Origin: DATMFV01 sp035555975
Lineage (GTDB): Bacteria; Verrucomicrobiota; Verrucomicrobiia; Chthoniobacterales; Chthoniobacteraceae
Direction of reading: 5' to 3'
Assembly (NCBI GenBank): GCA_035555975.1
Contig: DATMFV010000020.1
Coordinates: 1-64,000, forward strand
Length of the DNA stretch: 64,000 nt
Program-made: the position numbers and the translations under genes
Part shown: positions 41,836 to 49,086 of the stretch, in pieces
Layout of the letters: every line of letters starts with the position of its first letter
How positions within the stretch are numbered: the first letter of the stretch is position 1
The notes under the pieces: model-generated
What the model saw: only the letters and a program-made list of their open reading frames with translations
Databases searched by the model: none
What the model was told of the DNA's origin: nothing

Positions 41836-43328
41836 GCTTCAAAACTATCATCACAAATCTGGGCGCTGCAAAAATCGCCGCCGCAATCCAGGGGGGCGGT
41901 ACGGTCAACCTTTCTCACATGGCACTTGGAGACGGGGGCGGCCACCTTGTCGAGCCGAACGCAGACCAGACCAGCCTTGTCAGAGAGGTCTATCGCGCCG
42001 AGCTTAATCTACTGGCACGCGACCAGAAGAACCCGAACTACGTGATCGCTGAAATGGTCGTTCCCTCGACCGTTGGCGGGTGGTCCGTCCGGGAGGTCGC
42101 GCTCTATGACAACTCCGGTTCAATGATCGCGGTTGGCAGCTTCCCTGAAACCTACAAGCCTGAACTTTCGGAGGGATCGGCCCGCGACCTGATCGTTCGC
42201 TTCATCATGGAGGTTTCGACAAATGCGTCGGTTGCCTTGCAGATCGACCCAACCGTTGTGCTTGCTACCCGGCAATGGGTTTCGGATAACTTCGCGCTTG
42301 CGTTCGTTCTCCCTGGCGGAACCACCGGCCAGGTTTTGCGAAAGAGGTCCAACGATGACGGGGACTTTGAATGGTACGATCCCGCCAGCGGCCTGAACCT
42401 ACTGGTGGACATCGTTGAGGAGAATCAAGACCTTGCCGAATCGCAAACGGTCGTGAACCTTTCCGTGGCTACGATGGAAAGCACGGCTGTCTACATTGAC
42501 GGCGTCCGATTGCGGGGCGACGGCACCGAGTACACCATCGACAGCACGACCAAGATCACGCTGGCCGAACCTGCAACGTCGGGCCAGAAGATCACGTTCG
42601 TTCAGAATGAACCGGCTGGCGCAGCGGAGTTCCTTCGCACCGGCAACAATCTGTCGGAATTGGCGGAGCCAGACAAGGCCGCCGCCGCACGGGGGCACCT
42701 TGGCGTTGGCACGGTGGCCCAGACGTTGAACGCCGTCCTGCAAATGATGTACCCAGTTGGGGAAATCTGGATGACCAACCGCCAGGGCAACCCTGCTGAC
42801 CTGCTCGGCTTTGGTGTCTGGGAGCGTCACGCGAAAGGCCGGATGCCAGTTTCCTTGAATCCTGATGATGCTACCTTTAGCGTCCTGGGGGCGACCGGGG
42901 GCAGCAAAACGCATACCCTGACGGTCAACGAACTACCCACCCACGCGCATGGCATTGCGAAGGTTGATGTTACGACATCGACATCAGGCGGTCACGTCCA
43001 CGTTGTCAATCCTGGCACGATCACAACCGGGACCGGCGGGGCGCACGTCCATCAGATCACCATTGACGACGATCCTGGGAGTAGCACCAACTCCCTTTGT
43101 GGCACCGATGGTTCGCCGCTCGGGGGCGGGTCCGTCAAGTACACCATTGCTTCGAGCGGTGCGCACGCCCATACGTTTACCATCAATGCGTTTAACACCG
43201 GGTCTTCTGGATCGCACGCTCACGTGTTTACGATCCCGGCACGAAGCACAGAAACGATAGGGTCGGGGCAGCCGCACAACAACTTGCCGCCTTACTTTGT
43301 CGTCAACATTTGGAGGCGCGTTGCGTGA
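41832..43328 (+). CDS. Tail fibre with phage-collar type C-terminus
   Basis: 498 residues. The N-terminal 150 (ITNLGAAKIAAAIQGGGTVN, LSHMALGDGGG, VGGWSVREVALYDNSGSMIA) are the P2 H/DUF3751 domain that attaches fibres to the baseplate. The middle is beta-rich. From about 320, YPVGEIWMTNRQGNPADLLG and FGVWERHAKGRMPVSLNPDD, then GGSKTHTLTVNELPTHAHGI, resemble tail-collar fibres. The tip has five His-x-His pairs (THAHG, GHVHV, AHVHQ, AHAHT, SHAHV) as in metal-binding fibre tips. No chaperone gene is recognised after it. Confidence 0.88.
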   Translation: MSFKTIITNLGAAKIAAAIQGGGTVNLSHMALGDGGGHLVEPNADQTSLVREVYRAELNLLARDQKNPNYVIAEMVVPSTVGGWSVREVALYDNSGSMIAVGSFPETYKPELSEGSARDLIVRFIMEVSTNASVALQIDPTVVLATRQWVSDNFALAFVLPGGTTGQVLRKRSNDDGDFEWYDPASGLNLLVDIVEENQDLAESQTVVNLSVATMESTAVYIDGVRLRGDGTEYTIDSTTKITLAEPATSGQKITFVQNEPAGAAEFLRTGNNLSELAEPDKAAAARGHLGVGTVAQTLNAVLQMMYPVGEIWMTNRQGNPADLLGFGVWERHAKGRMPVSLNPDDATFSVLGATGGSKTHTLTVNELPTHAHGIAKVDVTTSTSGGHVHVVNPGTITTGTGGAHVHQITIDDDPGSSTNSLCGTDGSPLGGGSVKYTIASSGAHAHTFTINAFNTGSSGSHAHVFTIPARSTETIGSGQPHNNLPPYFVVNIWRRVA

Positions 43329-44083
43329 ATAAGCTAACCCTTACCACCATTGGCGAGGCCAAGCTCGCGGCGGCGGTAGCAAGCGGCGAAAAGCTGATGC
43401 TTTCTCAACTTGCTATCGGGTCCGCGTCGAGTGAATTGCTCACGCCGGAATCCACCACCATCGGCCCGGAGCTCTTCCGGTTCGCTGTTACCGGGCAGTC
43501 AACAGACGGGAACCGGGTAGTGATCGAGGGCACCATCAGCGAAGACCACGGACCATTCACGATCCGGTGCGTCGGGCTCTTTGACAACCTCGGCGCATTG
43601 ATTGGATACGCTGGCGTTCCCGAAACCGTCAAGCCCGGCATGATGGACGGCTTTGGCGTGTCGATGCGGGTGCGCGTCTATCTTGCCTTCACGACCGTGG
43701 AGGAAGTGATGTCAATCGAGATCGTCAGCACGGTGGCGTGGGCTGACGAACAGGCGGCGCGGTCCGGCGAGGCATCCAATCTTGTCATGTCGCCGCTTCA
43801 CACTTGGAGCGCCGTTGAAGCGCAGTCACTTATCAACGGGGCCGCCTACGGGGTAACCCGCCTGACCGAAGAGATCGGCGTTAGCGTGGTTGGGTACGGC
43901 TCGCTTGACAAAGTCCCTACCGTGGGAAAATCAACGGCTCTTTGGTCGGTCGCTGATTCCGAACACGGCTGGGGCATCTGGGAACTCGTAGAAGGAAGCA
44001 ATGCCGCTTCGCCGGGGGCCGTGGTCCGCCCTTCTGATTTCGACCTTTCAGACAACGCAAAAGTATGGATAAGACGTTCTTAA
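43325..44083 (+). CDS. Second tail fibre-like protein with a DUF3751-type N-terminus
   Basis: 252 residues from GTG at 43325, overlapping the first fibre gene. LTTIGEAKLAAAVASGEKLM, LSQLAIGSASSELLTPESTT and RCVGLFDNLGALIGYAGVPE share the N-terminal pattern of the preceding fibre, so the two are paralogous in that domain. The C-terminus (GVTRLTEEIGVSVVGYGSLD, AKVWIRRS) is short and lacks the collar tip. It may be a short fibre or a fibre-attachment adaptor. Confidence 0.75.
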   Translation: MNKLTLTTIGEAKLAAAVASGEKLMLSQLAIGSASSELLTPESTTIGPELFRFAVTGQSTDGNRVVIEGTISEDHGPFTIRCVGLFDNLGALIGYAGVPETVKPGMMDGFGVSMRVRVYLAFTTVEEVMSIEIVSTVAWADEQAARSGEASNLVMSPLHTWSAVEAQSLINGAAYGVTRLTEEIGVSVVGYGSLDKVPTVGKSTALWSVADSEHGWGIWELVEGSNAASPGAVVRPSDFDLSDNAKVWIRRS

Positions 44084-44652
44084 TTCTGACGGCCTTGTTG
44101 GTCTGGGCAATCTCTGCTTTCGCGCAGGATCGCCAGGTAACCGCCGAACCCGGAACGGGGGTTCTTCGCTGGCCTTCTGCAAGCAGCTTCCGTTCAGCAA
44201 ATGCGATCCCTGAAAAGCCGATCTATGCGGTTTTCCATATCCCGATGCCGAAGGGCTTCACTGACTTTGAGCTCAAGGCATCGACAGACAACTACGCGAC
44301 GATGGTTTTCTTCTATCACAGCCCCGATCCTGGGAAGATGTTCATCCCGTCGCAGATATGGACCAACCGCCCCGACGTTTACTTTACAGACTCCCAACTC
44401 GCCGACCGGCGTCAGTGGATCAAGCAAAGCGCCTCGCAGTCAATCACAGCTATGCGCGTCAATTCGTCGAGCGAGATCGGCGGGGTCATCCTGGTTGTTA
44501 AGGACACCGGGGGCGCGATCACTCCCGACAACGGAAACCTTGTCTGGACCTATTGCCTGATGACGCCAACCGGCACCGAAGACGACTCATCGGGTCGCTC
44601 GATCTGGCGGCCCATCATTCCAACCTGGACAACGCAACCATTCAATCCATGA
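44065..44652 (+). CDS. Exported hypothetical protein
   Basis: 195 residues with a signal peptide (MDKTFLILTALLVWAISAFA). The body is beta-rich (GVLRWPSASSFRSANAIPEK, FELKASTDNYATMVFFYHSP, QIWTNRPDVYFTDSQ), which resembles a small jelly-roll or fibre-associated domain. An exported protein inside a fibre region is unusual: it may be a lysogenic-conversion gene or modify the cell surface. It overlaps the fibre-like gene by 19 bases. Confidence 0.65.
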   Translation: MDKTFLILTALLVWAISAFAQDRQVTAEPGTGVLRWPSASSFRSANAIPEKPIYAVFHIPMPKGFTDFELKASTDNYATMVFFYHSPDPGKMFIPSQIWTNRPDVYFTDSQLADRRQWIKQSASQSITAMRVNSSSEIGGVILVVKDTGGAITPDNGNLVWTYCLMTPTGTEDDSSGRSIWRPIIPTWTTQPFNP

Positions 44653-45005
44653 GAGTAAAACGACTCATTCTGACGACACTGGCCTTTTCATTATTGTCGG
44701 GCTCCCTATTCTCCATCGACTACGACGCGACGCTTCAATCAGCGTGGGCCGACGTCGTCGAAAGGCCGCCGTCTGGGGAGATCACAGAAGCCGCGCTTCG
44801 CGACACGATTGAATGGCAAGTTTTCAACGGCCCGATTCCGAAGGTCAACAGCGCAACGCACTATGGGCTTAGGCTCAAGTGGTGGAACCGCATTATCAAA
44901 CGGTTCGGCATTGCGATTGTTGCAAAAGACTATTCAAATTTCCTTATCGAGCTAAAGGCCGCGCTCGCCAAGGATCAACAACAACCAGGCCAATCAGTTC
45001 AATAA
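44649..45005 (+). CDS. Exported hypothetical protein
   Basis: 118 residues from the ATG at 44649 (overlap ATGA), with a signal peptide (MRVKRLILTTLAFSLLSGSL). The mature part is helical (TLQSAWADVVERPPSGEITE, NRIIKRFGIAIVAKDYSNFL). No family is recognised. It belongs to a run of three exported proteins. Confidence 0.6.
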   Translation: MRVKRLILTTLAFSLLSGSLFSIDYDATLQSAWADVVERPPSGEITEAALRDTIEWQVFNGPIPKVNSATHYGLRLKWWNRIIKRFGIAIVAKDYSNFLIELKAALAKDQQQPGQSVQ

Positions 45006-45012
45006 AGCATAC

Positions 45013-45501
45013 ATGAAGAAAATCATCACTACCCTCGCCCTGATGCTCGTCGCCGCTGTCTCCGTCTTTGCGGAAACTCCGCAGAGCGTTGATGCTCTGG
45101 TCGCGAGCCTTCCGGAGAATTACAGCCAAGGGCTTCGTGTCACCGCTGTTCGCGTGGAGGCTCGCAAGAACAATGAGTTCTACAACGCCCTGAAGTCCGC
45201 TGGCTTCGTCTTCCAGGACGTGAAGCTTTCGCGGGCTCATGTCGTCGGCCTCGCCTTTCCGCGCGGAGACTACGACGCCTTCGACGAGAAGGACGCGGCG
45301 AAGTATCTGGCGCTTGCCAATTACAAAAGCTACATCGCGGCCAGGTTGAAGGCGTTCGACAACGCGCTCGCTTCATACGACTGGCTTCAACAGCAACGCT
45401 ATACCGTCGCCGAAGCCGCGCCGACCGACCTTACGAAGAAGGATGAATTTCTTTCGGTAATCGCCGAACAGATCCTTGCCGTCGACAAGGCAAAGCGGTA
45501 A
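45013..45501 (+). CDS. Exported hypothetical protein
   Basis: 162 residues with a signal peptide (MKKIITTLALMLVAAVSVFA). The mature part is mixed (ALVASLPENYSQGLRVTAVR, AKYLALANYKSYIAARLKAF) with no recognised family. A terminator follows at 45535, ending the fibre transcription unit. It is the third consecutive exported protein in the late region. Confidence 0.65.
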   Translation: MKKIITTLALMLVAAVSVFAETPQSVDALVASLPENYSQGLRVTAVRVEARKNNEFYNALKSAGFVFQDVKLSRAHVVGLAFPRGDYDAFDEKDAAKYLALANYKSYIAARLKAFDNALASYDWLQQQRYTVAEAAPTDLTKKDEFLSVIAEQILAVDKAKR

Positions 45502-45534
45502 GGTCTGGTCTTCAACCTTGGTTTCCTTTCGAGT

Positions 45535-45566
45535 GCCCGCTCCTCTTTATGGGGAGCGGGCTTTTC
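45535..45566 (+). terminator. Rho-independent terminator
   Basis: Stem GCCCGCTCC / GGAGCGGGC (45535-45543 and 45553-45561) followed by TTTTCT. It ends the unit starting with the baseplate genes. A candidate promoter follows within 15 bp. Confidence 0.88.
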
Positions 45567-45580
45567 TATCCCTGCAAATA

Positions 45581-45616
45581 TCGCAGAAGAATATCATGGC
45601 GGGCCACTGCTAACGT
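45581..45616 (+). promoter_or_regulatory. Candidate activated late promoter B
   Basis: TCGCAGAAG (45581-45589), 21 nt, then TAACGT (45611-45616), in the gap between a terminator and the gene at 45623. The expected start of transcription would be at or close to the ATG, so its mRNA may be nearly leaderless. Confidence 0.5.
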
Positions 45617-45622
45617 GCGATC

Positions 45623-46057
45623 ATGTCTTTGCTCTCAAGAATTACAACGCTGTTCAGGGGTGAGCCCCGGCAGGTTTACGAATGGCCGATGGTAGTTGCC
45701 GGGCGGACCGAAGAGGACACCGTCGTTATTCTTAAAGTCAACTCCGACGGAACCCTAAGCGGCGGCGGCGGCGACGCCAGCGCGTCGAATCAGTTGGCCG
45801 CAATCGCCGCAATCGAAGGCTTCCACGGGCAAGCCTTTGGCGCTCATGGCGCGAAGGTCGTCACCGACACGAACGAAGCTACCGGCCCGTTCTACGCGCT
45901 GACCGCCCTGGATGACTCCGTTGTCGCTTCGGCGACATCGTCGAACGTCTCGGGCAACTTGACGGACCTTCCCTTGCCCGCCGGAACCACGATCTACGGG
46001 ACGTTCACCGCTTTCACGCTGACGAGCGGGAAGGTGATTGCCTACCTCAACGCCTAG
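45623..46057 (+). CDS. Hypothetical phage virion-type protein
   Basis: 144 residues. The start (LLSRITTLFRGEPRQVYEWP) is helical. The rest is beta-rich and glycine/threonine-rich (VNSDGTLSGGGGDASASNQL, VVASATSSNVSGNLTDLPLP, TIYGTFTAFTLTSGKVIAYL), like decoration or fibre-accessory proteins. No family is recognised. It has its own candidate promoter and is followed by another. Confidence 0.6.
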   Translation: MSLLSRITTLFRGEPRQVYEWPMVVAGRTEEDTVVILKVNSDGTLSGGGGDASASNQLAAIAAIEGFHGQAFGAHGAKVVTDTNEATGPFYALTALDDSVVASATSSNVSGNLTDLPLPAGTTIYGTFTAFTLTSGKVIAYLNA

Positions 46058-46063
46058 CAAACG

Positions 46064-46098
46064 TCGCAGAAGTAAAGCGGCGGCATGACGCTTACACT
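46064..46098 (+). promoter_or_regulatory. Candidate activated late promoter C
   Basis: TCGCAGAAG (46064-46072), 20 nt, then TACACT (46093-46098), followed by an AGGAG ribosome site at 46109 and the holin-like gene. It is in the 67-bp gap after the previous stop. Confidence 0.55.
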
Positions 46099-46124
46099 AT
46101 TAGCTTTTAGGAGAAATTACCCTT

Positions 46125-46319
46125 ATGAAATGGAAAACTACTATTGCGGGAGTTCTGACTATCGTGATCGCTGTTGCCAATGCAGCCCTGGCGGTTCTCA
46201 ACGGCGACGCATTTGACATCGCCGCCACGATCACCGCAGTCACGGCGGGCGCTGGCGTCATCGGTGCCGGAAAGATCGTCTCCGACAACGCGACTGCAAA
46301 AAAGGAGGAAGAGGAATGA
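46125..46319 (+). CDS. Holin-like small membrane protein
   Basis: 64 residues: TIAGVLTIVIAVANAALAVL and IAATITAVTAGAGVIGAGKI are two membrane segments, with the acidic tail AKKEEEE. This is the make-up of a small class II-type holin. A good AGGAG precedes it. It overlaps the lipoprotein gene by 4 bases, so the three membrane proteins here look like a lysis group, distant from the endolysin. Confidence 0.65.
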   Translation: MKWKTTIAGVLTIVIAVANAALAVLNGDAFDIAATITAVTAGAGVIGAGKIVSDNATAKKEEEE

Positions 46320-46480
46320 AATCGCTTGCAATGGCAATTCTCTTCGCCGCCCTCGCTGGCATCGTCGGTTCGCTCTCCGGGTGCGCCACGATTGAGAGGG
46401 ACACCTTCACCGCCAACTATCATGACGGCATTTTCGAGTTCGGCTACAAGTTGCCGGAACCGAAAGCACACAGCAAGTAA
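46316..46480 (+). CDS. Small lipoprotein, possible spanin part
   Basis: 54 residues: MKSLAMAILFAALAGIVGSL then the lipobox LSGC and a short mature part (ATIERDTFTANYHDGIFEFG, ending PKAHSK). Its size and place after a holin fit an outer-membrane spanin subunit (Rz1-like), but it lacks the proline-rich sequence often seen there. Confidence 0.55.
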   Translation: MKSLAMAILFAALAGIVGSLSGCATIERDTFTANYHDGIFEFGYKLPEPKAHSK

Positions 46481-46486
46481 ACCCCT

Positions 46487-46729
46487 ATGCTGGATCGCGT
46501 GCAGCTTATCGGCTCTTGCTTCGGCGTGGCGATTGCGTCAACAGCGACCGGCGCAATCGCCAACGTCATCAGCCGGTCAACACAGGTTTCACTTGCCGAC
46601 GTCATAACGGTCGGGGCCGTCATCGTGCTTGGCACCTGGCGAATGTCGGCTCAACTGTCGAGCATCAAAAATGAGCTTCGCACGTTGAACCGTCGGATTG
46701 AACAGATCGAAAAGAAAGAACAGGAATAA
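46487..46729 (+). CDS. Membrane-anchored coiled-coil protein
   Basis: 80 residues: two membrane-type segments (GSCFGVAIASTATGAIANVI and ADVITVGAVIVLGTW), then a coiled coil (SAQLSSIKNELRTLNRRIEQ, ending IEKKEQE). Together with the lipoprotein before it, it could act in lysis (spanin or holin-antiholin pair), but this is inferred from context alone. Confidence 0.55.
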   Translation: MLDRVQLIGSCFGVAIASTATGAIANVISRSTQVSLADVITVGAVIVLGTWRMSAQLSSIKNELRTLNRRIEQIEKKEQE

Positions 46730-46731
46730 AC

Positions 46732-48168
46732 ATGGCAGAACAATTTTTACACGGCGTCGAACTGATCGAGGTCCAATCTGGACCGCGTCCGATCCGGACG
46801 GTTAAAAGCTCGGTGATCGGGATCGTTGGAACGGCTCCCGATGCTGAACCAGCGCGGGCCGCAAGCGCAACCATTGGCGGGTTGATCTTTACGGCAAAGG
46901 AGCCCGGCATTGCCGGCAATCAGGTTTCGGTTGCGCTCGTCGATCCCGGCGAAAACAGCGCGTCCCTTTCCGTGGATACGGAAGGCTCTCGCGTTGCCGT
47001 GAGCCTGGCAACCAACGAAGAGGGGGAAATCACTACCACGGAAGCGCAGGTTGCTACCGCTTTGACCGCGAATGATCTCGTCGCCGCTTCGGCGTCGGGG
47101 GCCGGCGCGGCTATTGTCAACCCTACGCCTTCCCGGCTCCTTTCCGGCGGGGCCGATGAGGCTTTTCCGATTGGTAGGCCGACGCTGATTGCCGGGAGCC
47201 GCCAGGAAGCGGCACGGCTCGGGGAAACCGGAACTCTCCCAAGCGCCATTGACGCCATTTTCGACCAGGTCGGCGCGGCTGTCGTTGTTGTGCGGGTCGA
47301 GGAAGACAACGACATCGAAGGCACCGTGACCGACGTCATTGGAGAAGATGGCATTCAGGCGCTGATTGGCGCGGAGTCGATCCTTGGTGTCTCTCCGCGC
47401 ATTCTGATCGCGCCCGGCTTCTCTGACCGCCAGGAGGTCGCCGGCGAGCTTTTGGCGGTGGCGAACCGTTTGCGAGCGGTTGTCATTGCCGATGGCCCGA
47501 ACACCACGGACGCCGAAGCCGTTTCCCATGCCGGCGACTACGGGTCGGACCGCCTCTATATCGTCGACCCTTCGGTCAAGGTCTTTCGCGCCGGCGCTGT
47601 CGTCTTCGAGCCGGCCAGCCCCCGCGTAGCTGGTTTGATCGCCCTTTCCGACAATGAGCGCGGTTTCTGGTGGTCGCCTTCAAATCAGGAGGTTCGGGGC
47701 ATCCTCGGAACGACTCGCCCGATTGACTTCACCTTCGGCGATCCGAACAGTCGCGCCAACCTGCTCAACGAAGCGAACGTCGCCACCATCATCCGGCAAG
47801 ACGGTTATCGGCTTTGGGGGAATCGCACCACGTCGAGCGATCCGAAGTTTGCCTTCCTGTCGGTGCGCCGCACGGCTGACATGATCAACGATTCGATTCT
47901 TCGCGGCCACTTGTGGGCGGTCGACCGGAACATCACGAAGACTTACCTCGAAGATGTTTCGGAGAGCGTCAATGCCTACCTCGCCGGCTTGAAGAATCAA
48001 GGCGCGATCCTCGGCGGGCGTTGCTGGCCTGACCCGGACCTGAATAGCCCGGCGAACATTGCGCAAGGCAAGGTCTACGTCAACTTCGAGTTCACGCCGC
48101 CTTACCCGGCGGAACACATCACGTTCAAATCTATCATCGTCAACGACTACCTGGAGGAACTTGTCTAA
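46732..48168 (+). CDS. FI: Tail sheath protein (P2 FI-like)
   Basis: 478 residues. EQFLHGVELIEVQSGPRPIR and TVKSSVIGIVGTAP are the usual opening of P2/Mu sheath proteins. RLYIVDPSVKVFRAGAVVFE, VAGLIALSDNERGFWWSPSN, GILGTTRPIDFTFGDPNSRA, NLLNEANVATIIRQDGYRLW and GNRTTSSDPKFAFLSVRRTA are sheath core motifs. It carries an inserted beta domain (about 35-140). It contracts on infection. Its stop overlaps the tube gene ATG by one base. Confidence 0.97.
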   Translation: MAEQFLHGVELIEVQSGPRPIRTVKSSVIGIVGTAPDAEPARAASATIGGLIFTAKEPGIAGNQVSVALVDPGENSASLSVDTEGSRVAVSLATNEEGEITTTEAQVATALTANDLVAASASGAGAAIVNPTPSRLLSGGADEAFPIGRPTLIAGSRQEAARLGETGTLPSAIDAIFDQVGAAVVVVRVEEDNDIEGTVTDVIGEDGIQALIGAESILGVSPRILIAPGFSDRQEVAGELLAVANRLRAVVIADGPNTTDAEAVSHAGDYGSDRLYIVDPSVKVFRAGAVVFEPASPRVAGLIALSDNERGFWWSPSNQEVRGILGTTRPIDFTFGDPNSRANLLNEANVATIIRQDGYRLWGNRTTSSDPKFAFLSVRRTADMINDSILRGHLWAVDRNITKTYLEDVSESVNAYLAGLKNQGAILGGRCWPDPDLNSPANIAQGKVYVNFEFTPPYPAEHITFKSIIVNDYLEELV

Positions 48169-48677
48169 TGTCCGCCGCTGATCAAATCCTGAAAAATTTC
48201 AATCTCTTCGTCGACGGGCGAGGCTACGCCGGGAACTGCCCAACGTTCCGCCCGCCTGCTCTTCAAGTTCTCGAAGAGGAGTTTCGCGCCGGGGGCCTGG
48301 ACGCGCCCATCAAGGTTGATATGGGCATGGAAGCCCTGGAAGCGAGCTTCACCCTTACCAAGTTCGCGCCGGAGGTATTGGCTTTGTGGGGGCTCTCCGA
48401 TGGCACCGGCAAGCAGATCACCGCACGCGGAGCCGTTCAGAATCTCAACGGCACTGTCGAGCCGGTTATTGTCAATCTCGCCGGGAACATCCGCGCGGTT
48501 GAGTCCGGCGATTGGGTGGCCGGTGAGAAGGTTGAAAACGAGTTCACTGTTTCGGTGGTCTCGTACAAGTACACGCAAGCCGGGCGCTTGATCCATCACA
48601 TCGACGTTCCGAACATGATCCGGATCGTCAACGGTGTCGATCATCTGGCCGCGATCCGCGACGCAATCGGTCTGTAA
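48168..48677 (+). CDS. FII: Major tail tube protein (P2 FII-like)
   Basis: 169 residues: KNFNLFVDGRGYAGNCPTFR, PPALQVLEEEFRAGGLDAPI and KVDMGMEALEASFTLTKFAP, then VSYKYTQAGRLIHHIDVPNM, match the FII family. It forms the inner tube under the sheath. Confidence 0.97.
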   Translation: MSAADQILKNFNLFVDGRGYAGNCPTFRPPALQVLEEEFRAGGLDAPIKVDMGMEALEASFTLTKFAPEVLALWGLSDGTGKQITARGAVQNLNGTVEPVIVNLAGNIRAVESGDWVAGEKVENEFTVSVVSYKYTQAGRLIHHIDVPNMIRIVNGVDHLAAIRDAIGL

Positions 48678-48691
48678 CACTGAACAATTCT

Positions 48692-48949
48692 ATGTCGAAC
48701 AAGAACACGATCAACTTGGAATATCCCATCGACGTTGATGGGGCAAAGCTCAAATCTATTACGCTTCGCCGACCCTCTGTCGGCGACATGAGGGCCGCAA
48801 AGAAAGCTGGCGATGGCGACGACGAGGTTGAAATCATCCTCTTCGCCAATCTCGCCGGACTGACTCCTGACGACATCGGGAAGCTTGACCTTGCAGATTA
48901 TCAGAAGGTTCAGGAGGTGTTCCGCGGTTTTTTGGGGCAAGGCAAGTAG
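48692..48949 (+). CDS. E: Tail assembly protein E
   Basis: 85 residues: INLEYPIDVDGAKLKSITLR, RPSVGDMRAAKKAGDGDDEV, EIILFANLAGLTPDDIGKLD and ADYQKVQEVFRGFLG follow the P2 gpE/phage tail assembly chaperone pattern. Near its end T-TTT-TTG (48928-48934) allows a -1 shift into a second frame (48934-49086), giving the E+E' form. Confidence 0.92.
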   Translation: MSNKNTINLEYPIDVDGAKLKSITLRRPSVGDMRAAKKAGDGDDEVEIILFANLAGLTPDDIGKLDLADYQKVQEVFRGFLGQGK

Positions 48950-49086
48950 CGGGGCTGACCGACCGCAGCTTGTTGCGTTGCATGATGGCCCTCGCCGAAC
49001 TCGTCGGCGGGGGCCTTGAGCCAATAGGTCGAATGGATTGCGACGATTTCGTGATCTGTCTGGATGAATTACCCAAAACGAAATGA
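48934..49086 (+). CDS. E': E' extension reached by -1 frameshift
   Basis: A second frame, -1 to E, runs from the slippery site TTTTTTG to a TGA at 49084-49086. It encodes 50 residues (GARQVAGLTDRSLLRCMMAL, AELVGGGLEPIGRMDCDDFV, ICLDELPKTK). The fusion would have 131 residues. P2 gene E uses the same type of T-TTT-TTG site to make gpE+E', needed for tail assembly. There is no separate start for this frame, and its TGA overlaps the ATG of the tape-measure gene. Confidence 0.88.
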   Translation, partial: GARQVAGLTDRSLLRCMMALAELVGGGLEPIGRMDCDDFVICLDELPKTK

